Assembly (NCBI GenBank): GCA_022661535.1
Contig: JAKULF010000009.1
Span: 372,001-436,000, forward strand
Reading direction: 5' to 3'
Origin: Eutypa lata
Lineage: Eukaryota; Ascomycota; Sordariomycetes; Xylariales; Diatrypaceae
Length of the DNA stretch: 64,000 bases
Shown here: positions 34,713 to 47,133 of the stretch, piece after piece
Layout of the letters: each line of letters opens with the position of its first letter
Position numbering within the stretch: position 1 is the first letter of the stretch
Notes under the pieces: generated by a model
Told to the model about the DNA's origin: nothing
Seen by the model: the letters and a program-made list of their open reading frames with translations, nothing else
The model's database searches: none
Program-made: the position numbers and the translations under genes

Positions 34713-36053
34713 CTATCACAGTGGGCTGAAATATGACAGCAAAAGGCGGTGGAGGTTCATCTTTAGGTCGAGCGAGGATGTCGGTGGCGATGACCAGCAT
34801 GGTTTGATCTGGCTGTTCCCATTATACTCTGAAATGAAGTAAATGAAGTAGGTGAATGTAGCTTAGCTATACTATATTGGAACTAATGATTCTATCTTTA
34901 TTCATATTAGCTTTCCCGTCATCTATTGGGCATTTGCTCCTAAATATAACCGGAAGTAATTTTTGTATCGTCTTTCACTAGATTCCATACCAATGACCGA
35001 TTAGTAGTATGACGGGTATGTTGTATCTTTGACCCGTTGCTATTACGGCGTCTGGTCTTAGCTGTAAGTATGCGTTTATTCTCATTCCAATCCAGTCTTA
35101 AGTGCTTCGAGGGTTGGATTTCTGCTTTCCGGTGAACATTTTCTTTCAGTCTGACTTTTCGGTCCTCTAAGACGAATCTAATAGATGAGGCAAGCACGCC
35201 TTTATTATTACGATCCATCTTTGCATTGTTAAGTCAGCTAGTCGCCATCCTAAACACCATGACGGTATGTAGGAAACTGCCATTATAGTTCATTAATAGC
35301 TGTGTTTTCCTTTTTAATAGCACGCTATTTCATGACATAGTTGTACTGTTAGAATTTAAGGGATTACACGATTACGACAAGGTCGTGTACTTGCTAGGCC
35401 TTTACGCCCATGATAGGTAATACCTCAATCCGAGAGTAGCTATTAAGTGGTGACTTATATACAGCAAGACAAATGGTATTGGGAATTTGTCATTTAATGC
35501 TACAAATAAGAAACCATTTCTTAACCTAAGAGCAAAATAAAACGATATATACTCAGGCCTGGTTACAAGGTAACTTAGGTAGTTAATGAAACATTGAATT
35601 ATATATTAGTTTACCAAATATGCAACAAAAAATATAAATAAATGATAAATCAATTAATACCATTCCGTCCTCATTTAAATAATACTGGTTATTATAGTTC
35701 TAATTAATAATCATTCAAATTATACAATATGTTAATAGCTAAAGCTTGACTTACATATACAAGTCTTCATTCAGAAGTTCGCCTGATTCTTAAAGTTATT
35801 TCAGGAGTTCTCACATATAAGGCCCAATTAAAATACCAAAGGCTGACCAATGGTTACTACTTTTGGCGGGCCGATGGGTGTTCACAGCCCCTGAACGAAC
35901 ATATCAGACAAAACCAATCAGGGTAGGGCGCCAGCCCCCCACCCTTGTTGTAAGCTGTTATATGCCGGTGCATCTCGCGTTGTTCCGAGTCTTCCCCTCA
36001 CTAATAATCATTTAAATGTTATAGAACTGACAGCTCTAAACACCTCAGAAGTC
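34713..36053. other. Intergenic, HET gene promoter side
   Basis: About 1.3 kb of mostly AT-rich DNA. A basic 92-residue ORF on the minus strand (34940-35218) has no recognised domain and I do not accept it as a gene. Near 35850-35920 are two CCAAT boxes (GACCAATGG, AACCAATCAG), plausible HET-gene promoter elements. Confidence 0.45.
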
Positions 36054-38400
36054 ATGGCAACAATCAACACGGTAAGCAAAGTGGAATTGCTTAATGGATC
36101 CATACTGAACTAACCGTCATGTGTATATGTAGTGCGAGGTGTGCGCGAAAATCGTTTCCTTCTTTCAAAGTCATGATACTTGGCAAGTAGATATTGGTAC
36201 TGCTGACGCGCTTAGGTCTTCGTGTAAAGACCACACAGATCTATTTCGCAACCTTCTTTCTGATACAGAAGATATAAATGACGAGCCCACATTTTCCTTT
36301 TATCGTGGAGAACTGTCTATTGGAGATTCCACAACCTCACAACCCACCCCATCAATCGCCTGTCTGAGCGCTTTACATACACGTAGCTCTTACAAGCATC
36401 TCGCACCATGGCCGAATCCTAGCGTACCTACATACATAGGTCAAGCTAAACAAATGGATGAGAATTGGATTGACATTGAGTGGTTGAAAGAATGCAAGTC
36501 AGACTGTGATGAGCACCACCCTGAATGCGATGGGTTGTTGGGCACGATTTTAAGTGCCAAGCCACAATGGCTCATTGACGTATTTTCCCTTTGCATAATC
36601 CCCTACCCTGAGGGTGCGAACTATATTGCTTTAAGCTATGTCTGGGGTGGTGTACAACCGTTGTTGTCGAGAAGCAGCAACATTTCTGCGCTTCGCGAAC
36701 AGGGAGCACTAGGAAAACCAGCTTTTCGTAGCCGCATCCCTAAAACAGTACTCCATGCTATGTCACTCACGAGACTGCTTGGCGAGAGGTACCTTTGGTG
36801 CGACGCACTTTGTATCATCCAAGACGATGACGAGAATAAGCATACAGAGTTTGCGAACATGTCTAGCATTTATGCCAACTCCAAATTAACAATAATAGCC
36901 GCAAACGGACATAATTCAGCCTACGGTCTTCACGGGATGAAGGGCATTTCAGAACCTCGATCATATGAGCCAAAGGTTTATTCGTTGGGAGAGGAATTGA
37001 AGCTGCAGGAAGTGTACCTTCTTGATGGGAATACCTCTCAGAAATCCAGTATAAGAACCTGGGAGTCGAGAGCGTGGACTTTTCAAGAATATTTATTCTC
37101 TCGGAGACAACTTGTCTTCTACGATGGCCTTGTGGGCTGGGAATGCAGCCGTGGCGCTCGTTTTGAAGAATTCTTTTGGCCAAATAAGGACCTAAAGCAG
37201 GGACCTAAGATCCTGTTTTCTTCAGACTTAAAGGACGTTGGCGTGAACTTCGCAAGTCGCGTTCCTAACATGGCATATATTGCACTGCTTGTGGAGCGGT
37301 TCAATAAGAGACAGCTCACTTATACAGAAGATGCGCTCTACGCATTCACTGGTATTGCTACTGTCCTCAGCCGGTCATGCGACGGTGGTTTTATTTCTGG
37401 CCTTCCTGTCGTTTTTTTCAACCTTGCCCTCCTCTGGCAGTCCAACACCGTGAAACGACGCATTCCAGGAAAAAACAGTCGCAATGTCTGCTTGCCAAGT
37501 TGGAGCTGGGTAGGGTGGCAGGGTGATATACGATTTTGGAGCTGGGAATCCCTCAGCAAACCATCTATGTTAGTTGAAGGGGTTATGTTTAAAAAATATT
37601 CATTGAAAGGTGATAGGGCTTCATCGAACATACGTTGGCAAAGCCACCAGACCCCCAGGCAGTCAGGAAACATTATAGAGTATAAGTGGTCGTTGTACGA
37701 AGAAGAGTTCAGAGATAACATGACGAGTTCGGTCCCGGAAGGCTGGAATCGACATATCACAGAAGAGGTATTGAATGATCTAGGCTCTTGCTCAAACTGC
37801 CTTCGTTGTCTCGTCAAAACAAAGCAAATCCCGACCCAGAATCCTCCAATCAGCTGTCCTCATACGACCGGTGCAGCAAATAAGACATGGAAAGCTGACG
37901 ACTTGCCAAGTTGCTTCTACACCCATCCGTCAGAACCCCAAACAGCCTTCTCATTTCCCCTTCCATTACCACGGGATAATTATGTATCACAACCCACGTA
38001 CGCGCCACTGATTTCGTGCACAACGTCAAGAGCCTGGTTCGAAGCTGGCGAAGAATTGCCCAACCGCGAGGGATATGACGCAATTGCACTCCGCGACGAA
38101 AACGGTAGATGGGTTGGCGGTCTCAACATACAGGTAGAGGTTCAACGAGGGGATTGCCTAGAGCTCATTGAGCTTGCGCAGGGTCAAGCACAACTTGAAG
38201 GCCCTTATCGTACGGAACGATTTTACTTCTTCGAATTTGAATATCGGGAATTTCCGTTTCACACTGGGCTCTATGAGCATTACCACGTAATGTGGATCAA
38301 ATGGGAGAAAGGAATTGCCTATCGACAGGGGATCGGTCGCATTTTCAAGGAGGTTTGGGAGAAGACGAAGAAGGAGAGGATTGATGTCATGTTAGGATGA
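36054..38400 (+). CDS. HET-domain (heterokaryon incompatibility) protein (2 exons, 761 aa)
   Basis: HET-domain proteins trigger or take part in fungal allorecognition cell death; the domain is distantly related to TIR. Exon 1 is an 18-nt mini-exon (36054-36071, MATINT) and exon 2 spans 36133-38400 (donor GTAAGC, acceptor TAG), 762 codons. An N-terminal CEVCAKI lead (fungal HET proteins often begin with such a Cys pair) precedes the HET domain. The domain is at about residues 170-330 with its three classical blocks: YIALSYVWGG, LWCDALCIIQDDDENK and ESRAWTFQEYLFSRR. The C-terminal ~400 residues include VCLPSWSWVGWQGDIRFW, another segment typical of HET proteins. No NACHT or WD repeats are fused. 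It sits within a run of NLR-like genes and relics. Confidence 0.9.
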
Positions 38401-39585
38401 GATAGTTTTCTACTAATATCGAGGGGGCGAATGCTGGAAGGAAACAGAAAGGAGACCTCATAATGTGGTTTGCTGCCGAATTAAATGGCATGTTAAATGC
38501 TCAAATTCAAATCATAATTACTTGTTTAAACAGTAATAACTAACGATTATTCTATATTGAATATTATGATGATACGTTTATTTGAATTTTAAAGAGTCGA
38601 TCGAAGAATATAACATAAATAAAAATATGAATGTAAATATTGAGAATGGTGGTTGACATAGATTGAAATTGAGGTTGTCACGACCGTCAGTGGTCAAAAG
38701 TGTGTTCTGGACGAAGGAAGACACATACCATTGTTTCAGTATTCATCCTAGACCCATGTGGGGGTTGGTCGAAAGCGAGATTTTGAAGACCCAAATGATC
38801 ACCCAGGGAGTGGTCCATTTCGTCGTGAGCCTCCTGTACGGGCAGAAGATCGAAACCCGACCCCTTTGTCGACCCCGGAATATTTACCTCAACATAATTC
38901 CGGTCCATGTCGGCTCGGGTTCTCGAGATTGAAGAGTTTAGACAGCAAAACCTCGACCCTTGGATCTGGTGGTTGGACCGACCAGATTCACTGACACATC
39001 CGAGGCGATGGCCGTGATCATCCAAGTGGCTTGATGTCCCACCATATATGTTGAAATGTTAATTATTTTGGCAGCAGCTTAACAGGACCTCTTGCCCTTA
39101 TGTATTTCAGAAGGATGGCAACGGTATAAAAACTGGGCCCTAGACACTGTTTCCTTTTATGGCTGCGATATTTTATTAGAGAATTCACGCAAAATACGAT
39201 CCGGGTTTTAGAATAGGGCTTGATTCAGAATATTCCAGTTGAGTCAATGTTGTATGAGGTTAAAGAACAAAATGTCATTAAATAGTAGTTACGAGCACTC
39301 AGGGGAATATACCACGGTGACAGGGTGAGCTATACTTAGATCCACAATATTAGCGTATGATTTTAGGACCCCACCAGCCCACCTTCAGGGCCTAAGGACT
39401 TATCGATTGGCCTGAGTGTGTGTTGAAAGTCAACAACAACAAGATAAGCAACACCGCTCTTCAACATTACAACATTACAACATCGCCTTCTCATTCCAGG
39501 TATATACACACGATGGGTCGGTAGGAGACTTGGAGACTTATTTTACTCAAAAACCCTTCCAGTATAATTCATAGAAGATGCAGCG
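38401..39585. other. Intergenic region
   Basis: About 1.2 kb. The ORFs at 38663-38932, 38758-38994 and 38687-39025 overlap on both strands with Pro/Arg-rich translations and no domain resemblance; they could be remnants of a mobile element, but I cannot show it. The last 200 bp hold the promoter of the HAUS6-like gene, with repeated CAACATTACAACATTACAAC words at about 39461-39482. Confidence 0.4.
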
Positions 39586-42100
39586 ATGTCGCTTCAACAA
39601 ACCAACACGTCGGTAGCACGCTCCAGAGCTATGCGTGCTCCCGCGACCAACAAAGCTACCTCGACCGCCCCTGCAGCACCAACAGCATCATCAACCACGT
39701 CTTCCAGTTCCAATGTTTCCTTGTTTCTTACAAATCTCCGACTTCTCGATCTTGACCTCCAACCCGATTGGCCTGACATAAGCCTCACCACCTTCTCTGC
39801 GAAAGACGCGGCTGGCGGACAGAAGAAACGGATCCATTGTGTCGAATGGGCATTGTATCAGCTGTTCATGCTGTGGGATCATGACGAAGCCCAGAATGTG
39901 AGTGGTACCTAACTGTCTCTCCCATCTAATTATAAATATACTAATGGCGTTGAAGAAACTACGGCCCTTCTTTCCGCCAATTGATCAAGTCCAGTCCCTC
40001 AACCTCCGAGCAGCACTCCTCCGCGGTCTCGAACAAGCAAAGAAGAATGGCGTTCTCGGTCGCGATGCCGTCGTACGGAGGACTATGCTCGATGAATGCA
40101 AGGGCGAAAGATTGGAGGAAGTCTTAGCTGCCTTTTCCTCGGCGGTTTTGAAGAAACTCGTTGCCGAACGATCATTGAACGGCGGCCTTGAATACCGACA
40201 AACAATCTCGGAGAAGCTAGCATTAGAGAACTGGGGCTATAGAGGGGATAGGGCTTCTCTTAGCACCCTAATCCTAGCACATAAAGTCTCTCTCAGTTCT
40301 CTGTTAGCTAAGAAGAATGTGACCAGGCAGAAGTACAAGGATTTCGAACAGCTGCTATCAATCAAGGAGTGCAAGCTTGTTCAACGGAAGGAACAATTTA
40401 AGATTCCCAACAAGGCAGACCGAATGATCAATGAATCTACAAGGGAGGAGGTTCGCAGAACACTCAGAACAAATTGGACTGGGAACGATCGATGGATAGG
40501 CAGCTTATTGCTCAGTGATACCAATCCACCCAAAGGGGGTTTCCTGGGTACTGAGTTTGATCAGATATGGACCGGCGTTGAGGACGGGAAGATTGCGGAC
40601 ATAGAAGGTCAGAATACTGGCCTTCTCCAACAACTCGATGAGCGAGTTCGTCTACAGAAGTCGAGACTAGACAAATGGAATGGCTTCCGGACGAAAATGT
40701 TTGGGAATAAACCCACTACATCTCCTCAAAAAGGCGATGGCAGCAAGTCGAAGGATGCTGGCATACAGTTCAATGCTCACCTAAACCTTACTATCGATCA
40801 GAAAGATACCGAACGAGTCGCCGAACGGATGACGTCTCTTCCTGCAGAATACGCCGACATACTCAAGGATATGAAGGCCGACTTCAATAGCATCAAGAAA
40901 GCGAAGATGCCCAATTTCTCCGATTTACTCAGACATTCCAATCGCCAGACGAGTTTCGGTGATTTCCAAAACTTGAGTATCCCCAAGAGCATTGACGAGC
41001 CCATCTCTGACATTGGAGAGTGGGAAGACGAACCAGAAGAGATACCTCTGGTCCCCAAACCAACAAAGCTTCCAACAACCCGCAACACTCGATATAATCA
41101 GCCTGAAACTATCCCGCCTCCTCCTAGAAGACGGCAACTCCCACACCCACGGACTATCGAAACTAAATTCACTTCAGGCAACAGCAAACCCGTCTCGGAA
41201 TCCATTCCAGACCCCGACCCACCAAAACGTGAAATTACACGAACTGGCTCGCGGATTGCTCGTCCGCCACCACAGCGCAGTGAATCGGACAACGCACGTG
41301 ATCGTCAGCCGGTATCACTACCAATAAGCAAAACAGCCTCGCCCGAGGTGATCTCGCCAATCGAATCACCCATCTTAGACGAAAAGGAACCCATCACGGC
41401 ACCACCACCTCCCAGGCTCTCACCACCTCCACCGCAGCCGCTGCCCTTGCGTCAGGTATCCCCAACCCAAGCCCTTGCAGACGAGATCCTCGCATCCATG
41501 TCCAACGCCTCGCCCTCACCGAGCAAGAAGCGCCACACCCTGTCACTAGCAGAGCGGACACGCTTATCGATGACGCGCACGCGGTCATATTCCCAAGAAG
41601 ACGACGACAACGACAATGAGTTCGACCCGCTTCCCCCGCCATCGCCCGCTACTCCCATACGAGGCACCAATACCAACAACAACCTGCGCTCTCACAGCTA
41701 CACCAAATCCGAGCCCGCCGTCCCTTCTCCCTCCGCCGCCGCCGCTACCGCAGCCGCAGCAGCAGACGGCGAGGAATACGAAGATCTGCTAGCGCGCACG
41801 CAGCGCTCCATGGCGGGGTTCGAGGCCGCGAGGCAGAAAGCGCAGTTGGAGCGAAGACGGTCGCAGCGGAAGAGCCGCATGCCGCAGCGGAGGGAGGGTT
41901 CGTATTTCCCGAGGGTCGATGAGGAGGGCGGAGGTGGTGCGGATGCGTCGATTGTGGAGGAGCTCCTCGATAATGGCGTGGATGCCGCGGAGATCGATAT
42001 GGAGACTGTGTTTATGAGTCGTCCGAAGATTAAGGCGAGTCCGCCGGTTAGTCCTTTGAAGGTGGAGTGGGAAGGGGAGGGGGATGATGTTGAGGTGTGA
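39586..42100 (+). CDS. HAUS augmin-like complex subunit 6 homologue (2 exons, 818 aa)
   Basis: Augmin recruits gamma-tubulin to existing microtubules to build branches in the spindle; subunit 6 carries the N-terminal HAUS6_N domain. Exon 1 is 39586-39897 and exon 2 is 39956-42100 (donor GTGAGT, acceptor AAG|AAA, branch CTAAT close by), 819 codons. After a Ser/Thr/Ala-rich lead the domain reads LFLTNLRLLDLDLQPDWP, CVEWALYQLFMLWD, KLRPFFPPIDQVQSLNLRAA, LLRGLEQAKKNGVLGRDAVV and ENWGYRGDRASLSTLI. Helical segments follow to about residue 390, then a long Pro/Ser/Arg-rich disordered tail with PPPPRRRQLP-like stretches and basic RRRSQRKSR runs that could bind microtubules. The acceptor lacks a clear pyrimidine tract, so the junction is the least certain point. 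Confidence 0.82.
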
Positions 42101-43134
42101 GGTGTTTGAGATGGGTGGACAGAGGTGAAGGAGGGGAGGGAGAGATTGTGGTCAATTAAGATCGTAGATAGATATGGGATCGGATGGCATAGGGATATGG
42201 GTTTAAGGAACGAGGACGAGCCCCTTCTTACGAGTCATGTGCTCTAGTTGGTATGAATAGAATATTGTAATTTTGTTGGCTTTTCATTTAGCCGTTCTAC
42301 ATAGCATTATTTGGACCTTTTCAGGGCTTTAGTTTACATGCATGCTTTCATTCATGCTTGGGGTGTCTTGTGTTATAACTATGATCAGTGCTAATATATA
42401 CGGACAATTCTTATGTGACTACTGACGTTCTTGAGAGGAAATGCAAGGTATTTTTTTTCGATCTCGAATTAACCATGAATCGGACAAGATAACACAAGCC
42501 ACATCCCGGGTTGATCCAGCAATTGGTGGCCATGCTAGGACGAGACCCAGTTCATATTGCGGAACCGTCCCGAGTTGGTCGTGCTTATCTGGATTCGACT
42601 TTTTTGGGAGTGTTCGGTGCCGTAACTCTTTCGATCACAGATTGTGACATGGGAAGACTGAGAATACGGTTGGCCCGGCGCTGTTCATCTTGCGGGCACA
42701 GCATGGGCCTATGACTATTAAATTTACGACCGAGTAACGAAGAACGCATAATGAGCGATCATCCGTCGTTCACATCCCAAAGGCAAGGTAATACATAGTA
42801 CTTTACCTCTATTGTAGATGTTTCATTAGTTGGGTGTTGCTCTTCTTGAGGATTAGCCATACAATATATGCCATTTCGTCGTACGAACTTGGCAACTATA
42901 AATCTCATACTCATCATCCACTGTAAGTTAGGCGCAATAAGGTGGTATTTCACCGCTTTTAAGATGGTCCCGAGTCCTACGAAAGCAAAAAAACATCGTG
43001 GTAAACGGAAGGTGCTTGTTGACATCTAGTATTCGGTTGTATGTACATATAGGCTGGCAAGTAACGCTACTATTGCAACGCCGTGGCAACCAAATGGCAA
43101 CTACCAAGCTTGTAACGTAATCCATATAGGATTT
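42101..43134. other. Intergenic region
   Basis: About 1 kb downstream of the HAUS6-like gene; short ORFs only (42441-42647, 42511-42714, 42759-43025) with no domain resemblance. Nothing further seen. Confidence 0.5.
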
Positions 43135-43985
43135 TTATATATTGCGTAACTTGTAACGCAATTTATCGAAGTTATAATTAATAATTATCGGTTATTATTA
43201 AATATAACTTAAAGATTAAAAGAATAACGTATAAGTTTTATTAATTTTAAGTTTTTTATATAATTATATCGATAAATAAACTTATAAAATTAAAGCTTTT
43301 AGTTTAATTTAAACGTATTTATTAATAATAATAATAACTTAAAGATTCGTTATTAATAATTAATATATAATTATATATAAAATATTAATATATAATTTAT
43401 AAATATCGTTATAATTTAAATACAAAAAAATAATCGTTAAGTTTTAAAATAATTAAATAATTTATAAAGTTAATAACGAATAATTTTATAATAAATAATT
43501 TTATAATAAATAATTTATTTTTATATTTTAATAAAAGTTAAAATATTAAAATTAAAATTATAATGTTTATTTTCGACTTTATTTTTATTTATTTTTTAAA
43601 TTTTAATTATTTATATAATAAATATAATTTATTATATAACGTAATTATTAACGTTTATTATAATTTATTAAATCGAAAGTATTAATATATTATAAATAAT
43701 ATAATTTATATAATTAATTAATAAAGTAAATTACATTATTTATTAATTTATATATATAATATTTATAATTAAAAATTAAATTCTTTATTATATAAATTTT
43801 ATTATAATTTTTAAATATAATTATAAATTAATATAATATAATTTAAAAATTATCGAAAAAACATTAAATAATAATTAAAATATTTTATTTACGTTAATTT
43901 AATCTTTAATATAATAATAACGTAATTATAGTTTATTATAAAATTAATGAAATACGCTTTTAGTTTATCCGTAATATTTTTAAAC
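43135..43985. repeat. AT-rich, RIP-like repeat relic (block B)
   Basis: About 850 bp of nearly pure A/T in which most C and G occur as CpG and CpA/TpG are almost gone, as expected after RIP. Words at 43453-43476 (24 nt), 43652-43678 (27 nt) and 43697-43714 (18 nt) are identical to words in block A at 18085-18108, 18228-18254 and 18515-18532, in the same order and orientation but with different spacing (gaps of 143/287 versus 199/45 nt between word starts). Two short near-identical ATAATTTTATAATAAATA units sit at about 43480-43515. No open reading frame or terminal structure identifies the original element. Confidence 0.75.
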
Positions 43986-44715
43986 CTTGGAGATCTATTC
44001 TTCCTTATTATAATATCTCTACTTTTAAGGTACTTATAGCACATCCATCGGTTTCTTGCCTCAATGTTACGACATATTTGGAAGCTATTAATCGCAGTTG
44101 TTGATTCTCTTTTAGTTGATTTTCTCTACTAAACGGTTTGGCAGGATATGATGACTAAACTATGCCAATCTATATCTGTATAAGTTGGTCTTCGTCTTAC
44201 GAAGTAGTAGTCTTGGTCCAGTTGTTGACTAGCCATAACAAGCAGGTTACCTCAAACCTATGGAGTTGGGCAAGTTTCATTAACATGAAATATATAGAGC
44301 AGGACCCAGTTGGATCAACACCATATCTATCCATATATCACGGAAACTATATCGCAAGCGAACGATTAGTTTCAACAGTATTCTCACTTAGGCTACGATC
44401 GGCCGCCATGGATCAAGGCGTCTCACGCAGGATCCTATCCTGGGCTAGGGCTGTGCAACATAGCCTCGTAAGGACACGGGGAGAAAATCGAGCTGAGACG
44501 AGAGGACTGGGGCGGTGGGGGCCAAATACTATGTCTGAACATTGACGGGAAGCAACAGTTCAGCTGTTGCACAGGTCTGCCTGTCTTGCTCAATAAATTT
44601 GCTCGTTCAAGCTCACGTCGATCTTGCCATTTTGCACCCTTCTTCATAAATCCTACCATACCATCGCAGTTTCTTCTTTCCTTTTCCACATAATCTGACT
44701 TCTCTGCTCACGGTT
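43986..44715. other. Intergenic / promoter of the Cys-rich membrane protein
   Basis: The ORF at 44162-44545 has no recognisable domain. The last ~200 bp are pyrimidine-rich (TTTCTTCTTTCCTTTTCC), a likely core promoter for the gene starting at 44716. Confidence 0.45.
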
Positions 44716-45799
44716 ATGTTTCGCCTCGCGTTTCTAGGCATCCTCCTAATATGCCTCGTCTACGGGGCAGCCGCCGATACGTGTGACCCCCGAGGCGGCT
44801 TCGCTCTCCGGTCGCCGGATCAGAAGTGCCCAGACGATGCGCCGGTTGAGTGTAGTAATGGTTTACAGATCCGGTGCTGCGCGTCTGGCTTGGTGTGCAA
44901 CGAGGATGACGATAGGTACTGCTGCGAGTCAGGTATGTGGGCTCCTCTCGTTGCCGAATACTGATTATATCATTCTTTATGTGGATGTGTTTTTGGAAGT
45001 CTGATACCTACCGATTATAACAATAGGAGTGGATTGCAAGAGCGACGTCGATGCTGCCCCCCAGGTATGTATATTCCGACCCCTATTTGATAGAGCTGTC
45101 CATCTCACGCTCTCGTCCCAAGTTTCCAGCGCTCAGCGCAGGGGAGGGGATGACGAGAAAATATGGACAGTGACGTCAAAAAATATAAGTCGCGACTAAG
45201 CAGCAGAAATCTAGTGCGGAGATCCGAACTGGATCCTCTTCGCGGGCTGGTGCTGCCAGAAGGGCTACTACGGCTTCACCGTGCACGGCGACGGCGGCGG
45301 CGGCGTCGGCTGCTTCGAGAACGGATCCCCGATCGGGACAGGAGCGGAGACGGACATCGCCGTTGAGACATCGCCGAGCGCGCTGGGCAGCTGCCTCTCC
45401 TCGACCACTGGTACCACTACTAGTACGAGCGTGACCTCTTCGTCCTCGACGAGCGCCACGGGCGACGATGCCAGTCTCGTGATGTCGTCGCCGAGTAACC
45501 GTGGAGTGTTATCTGGAGGCGCGATAGCCGGAATTGTCATCGCAGGTGTGTTCGGGCTATCACTTGTTGGGTTGGGATGTTGGTGCATTGGCAGGAGGTG
45601 GAGAAATAACAAAAACGTCAACTCGGATCCGTCTCACCACCCGGATTTGGCAACACCGTTGAACCTCCAACCATTGGCTCAAGCCGGTCCGTTTGCAAGC
45701 CCTGAAACTCGGCATACGCATGAGTTGAGCACTCCTCCGTATAAGGACAGGCCGGTTGAGTTGCAGCCTAGTAGGACTTATCATGAGCTGGGAAACTAG
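44716..45799 (+). CDS. Cys-rich type I membrane protein, putative surface receptor/sensor (3 exons, 279 aa)
   Basis: Exons are 44716-44932, 45027-45064 and 45215-45799 (donors GTATGT twice, acceptors TAG), 280 codons. Residues 1-20 (MFRLAFLGILLICLVYGAAA) are a clear signal peptide. The mature ectodomain is small and Cys-rich: CPDDAPVECSNGLQIRCC, CNEDDDRYCCESG, CGDPNWILFAGWCCQKGYYG and GCFENG. A Ser/Thr-rich linker (SSTTGTTTSTSVTSSSSTSA) follows, then one transmembrane helix (GAIAGIVIAGVFGLSLVGLG) with an RRWRNN stop-transfer patch, and a ~75-residue polar cytosolic tail with SP/TP sites. The layout resembles fungal WSC/Mid2-like wall sensors and other Ser/Thr-stalked surface proteins, but the Cys pattern is not WSC. 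Function is unknown. Confidence 0.75.
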
Positions 45800-46444
45800 G
45801 GGTCTTTTTAGGTTGGAGGATTTGAGGTTCTGTATTGTTAGATTGTTCTAAGCGCGTGATTTATAATGAAAAGCCACTATAGACACTTGTTTCAACTGGT
45901 GTCTCGTGGTCGGATGAGGCCTGGCTCAATTAATATGCGGTTCCCATATCGTCTTTGCTGTAACAATAGCAAGTTGCTGCCAAATTGACATGACACGCGC
46001 TTATAAATTCGAAATTCGAATAATCAATAGCTAATCGAAAATAACTACGCATTATTCCACTTTCAGCTATATAGTAATGATATTATTCAAATTTTACATT
46101 TTCTTAATAACGAATATTTCCTTCTTTGAATCAAAGTAGTATCTATGTATTAAGTATAATAGAAAAAGCTGTCAATTATTTTAGCACTAACTTGCGCGGC
46201 TACGTCCATACCTACGCCTGCAACCACATGCATTGACTTATTCCAAGCTTCGTTCGCGGCAGCCCCTCTCGACCGTATTTATAGCAAGTGATGGCAGGAC
46301 TGGTTAGTTAAAAGTGATGCTAGCCACTGATTAGTACCTTTCTGGCTTACACACATTTACCGATCGTTTATGTAATCACCGGAATGCGCGTTATTTCTAC
46401 CCATGCTGTGGAAGACATTCGAAATGGCCCTGGAATGATAGGTG
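45800..46444. other. Intergenic region
   Basis: About 650 bp, AT-rich around 46000-46180. No gene, RNA or repeat recognised. Confidence 0.5.
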
Positions 46445-46716
46445 ATTACCTAGGCGACGGGGTTGCAGAGCTGAGAGCTCGCTCGCCGGAACCCTGGTTA
46501 CCAAGATCAAACCGGATGGAACTGCCAACCAAAGCCCCAGCGTCACCATCGACCCCAGTGCAGACATCAACCCTTACATCGCCCATCCGAAGGCTAGAAG
46601 CAGCACCACCTACGCTGCCGGAGCTTCGTGGTTTGGGGGGCTCTTTGCTAAGCTCTCGGTCAAGTCTTTCAATGGAGCACAGGCGCACGAGTTCCGAGCC
46701 AACTGACTCGGGATTT
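46445..46716 (+). pseudogene. Coding relic of unknown family
   Basis: One frame reads protein-like for about 90 residues without a start codon: SSLAGTLVTKIKPDG, then SPSVTIDPSADINPYIAHPK and TYAAGASWFGGLFAKLSVKS, ending in FNGAQAHEFRAN and TGA. The longer ORF in the overlapping frame (46384-46728) is less protein-like and Pro/Ser/Arg-rich. I take this as an internal piece of a lost gene. I do not recognise the family with confidence; it precedes the decayed helicase gene by about 400 bp. Confidence 0.35.
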
Positions 46717-47133
46717 TTGGCGGCGTGATGGGAATGCCTCCCTAACGGTGTGGTAGCTACCATAGTACCCCCGGTGAAAGCTAGTAAAGCAGGATCCGGA
46801 CCTTGAAGAAGAGTTCGCATCGTGAAGAAGGCACTGAAATCATTCGAGCAACAGTGTACGCGTTTTAAGGCTTAGTACCTCTCCTATCCTCTTAGATGCT
46901 TCTACGAACAATAGACATTGACGGACCTTTGATCAACGTCCGGGGGGAGAGGGAACCAAGACGAACTCAAGGGACGCATATCGCCTAATTGGTTTGTGAT
47001 TAAGTTAGTAACATCCAAAACTGGCACTTCATGACAGAATTAAAGCTATATAATGTCATGAATTAGGATACTAACTCAATACATCACAGTGGACATCTTC
47101 GGACGATAGTGAGAGATGCTACCGATCGCCTAA
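46717..47133. other. Spacer between two relics
   Basis: About 400 bp without a coding frame. A short inverted pair, CATGACAGAATTAAAGC / TATAATGTCATGAATTA at about 47032-47066, is weak. The N-terminal part of the helicase pseudogene that should lie here is not recognisable. Confidence 0.4.

Noticed and set aside
34940..35218. 92-residue basic ORF on the minus strand in the HET promoter side
   Set aside because: Begins with ATG but has no recognisable domain, no splice partners and low-complexity basic composition.
38663..39025. Overlapping ORFs on both strands that could be a transposon remnant
   Set aside because: No reverse transcriptase, integrase or transposase motif, and no terminal repeats seen; could not be supported.
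44162..44545. 127-codon ORF upstream of the Cys-rich membrane protein
   Set aside because: No domain resemblance and overlaps the likely promoter of the next gene.
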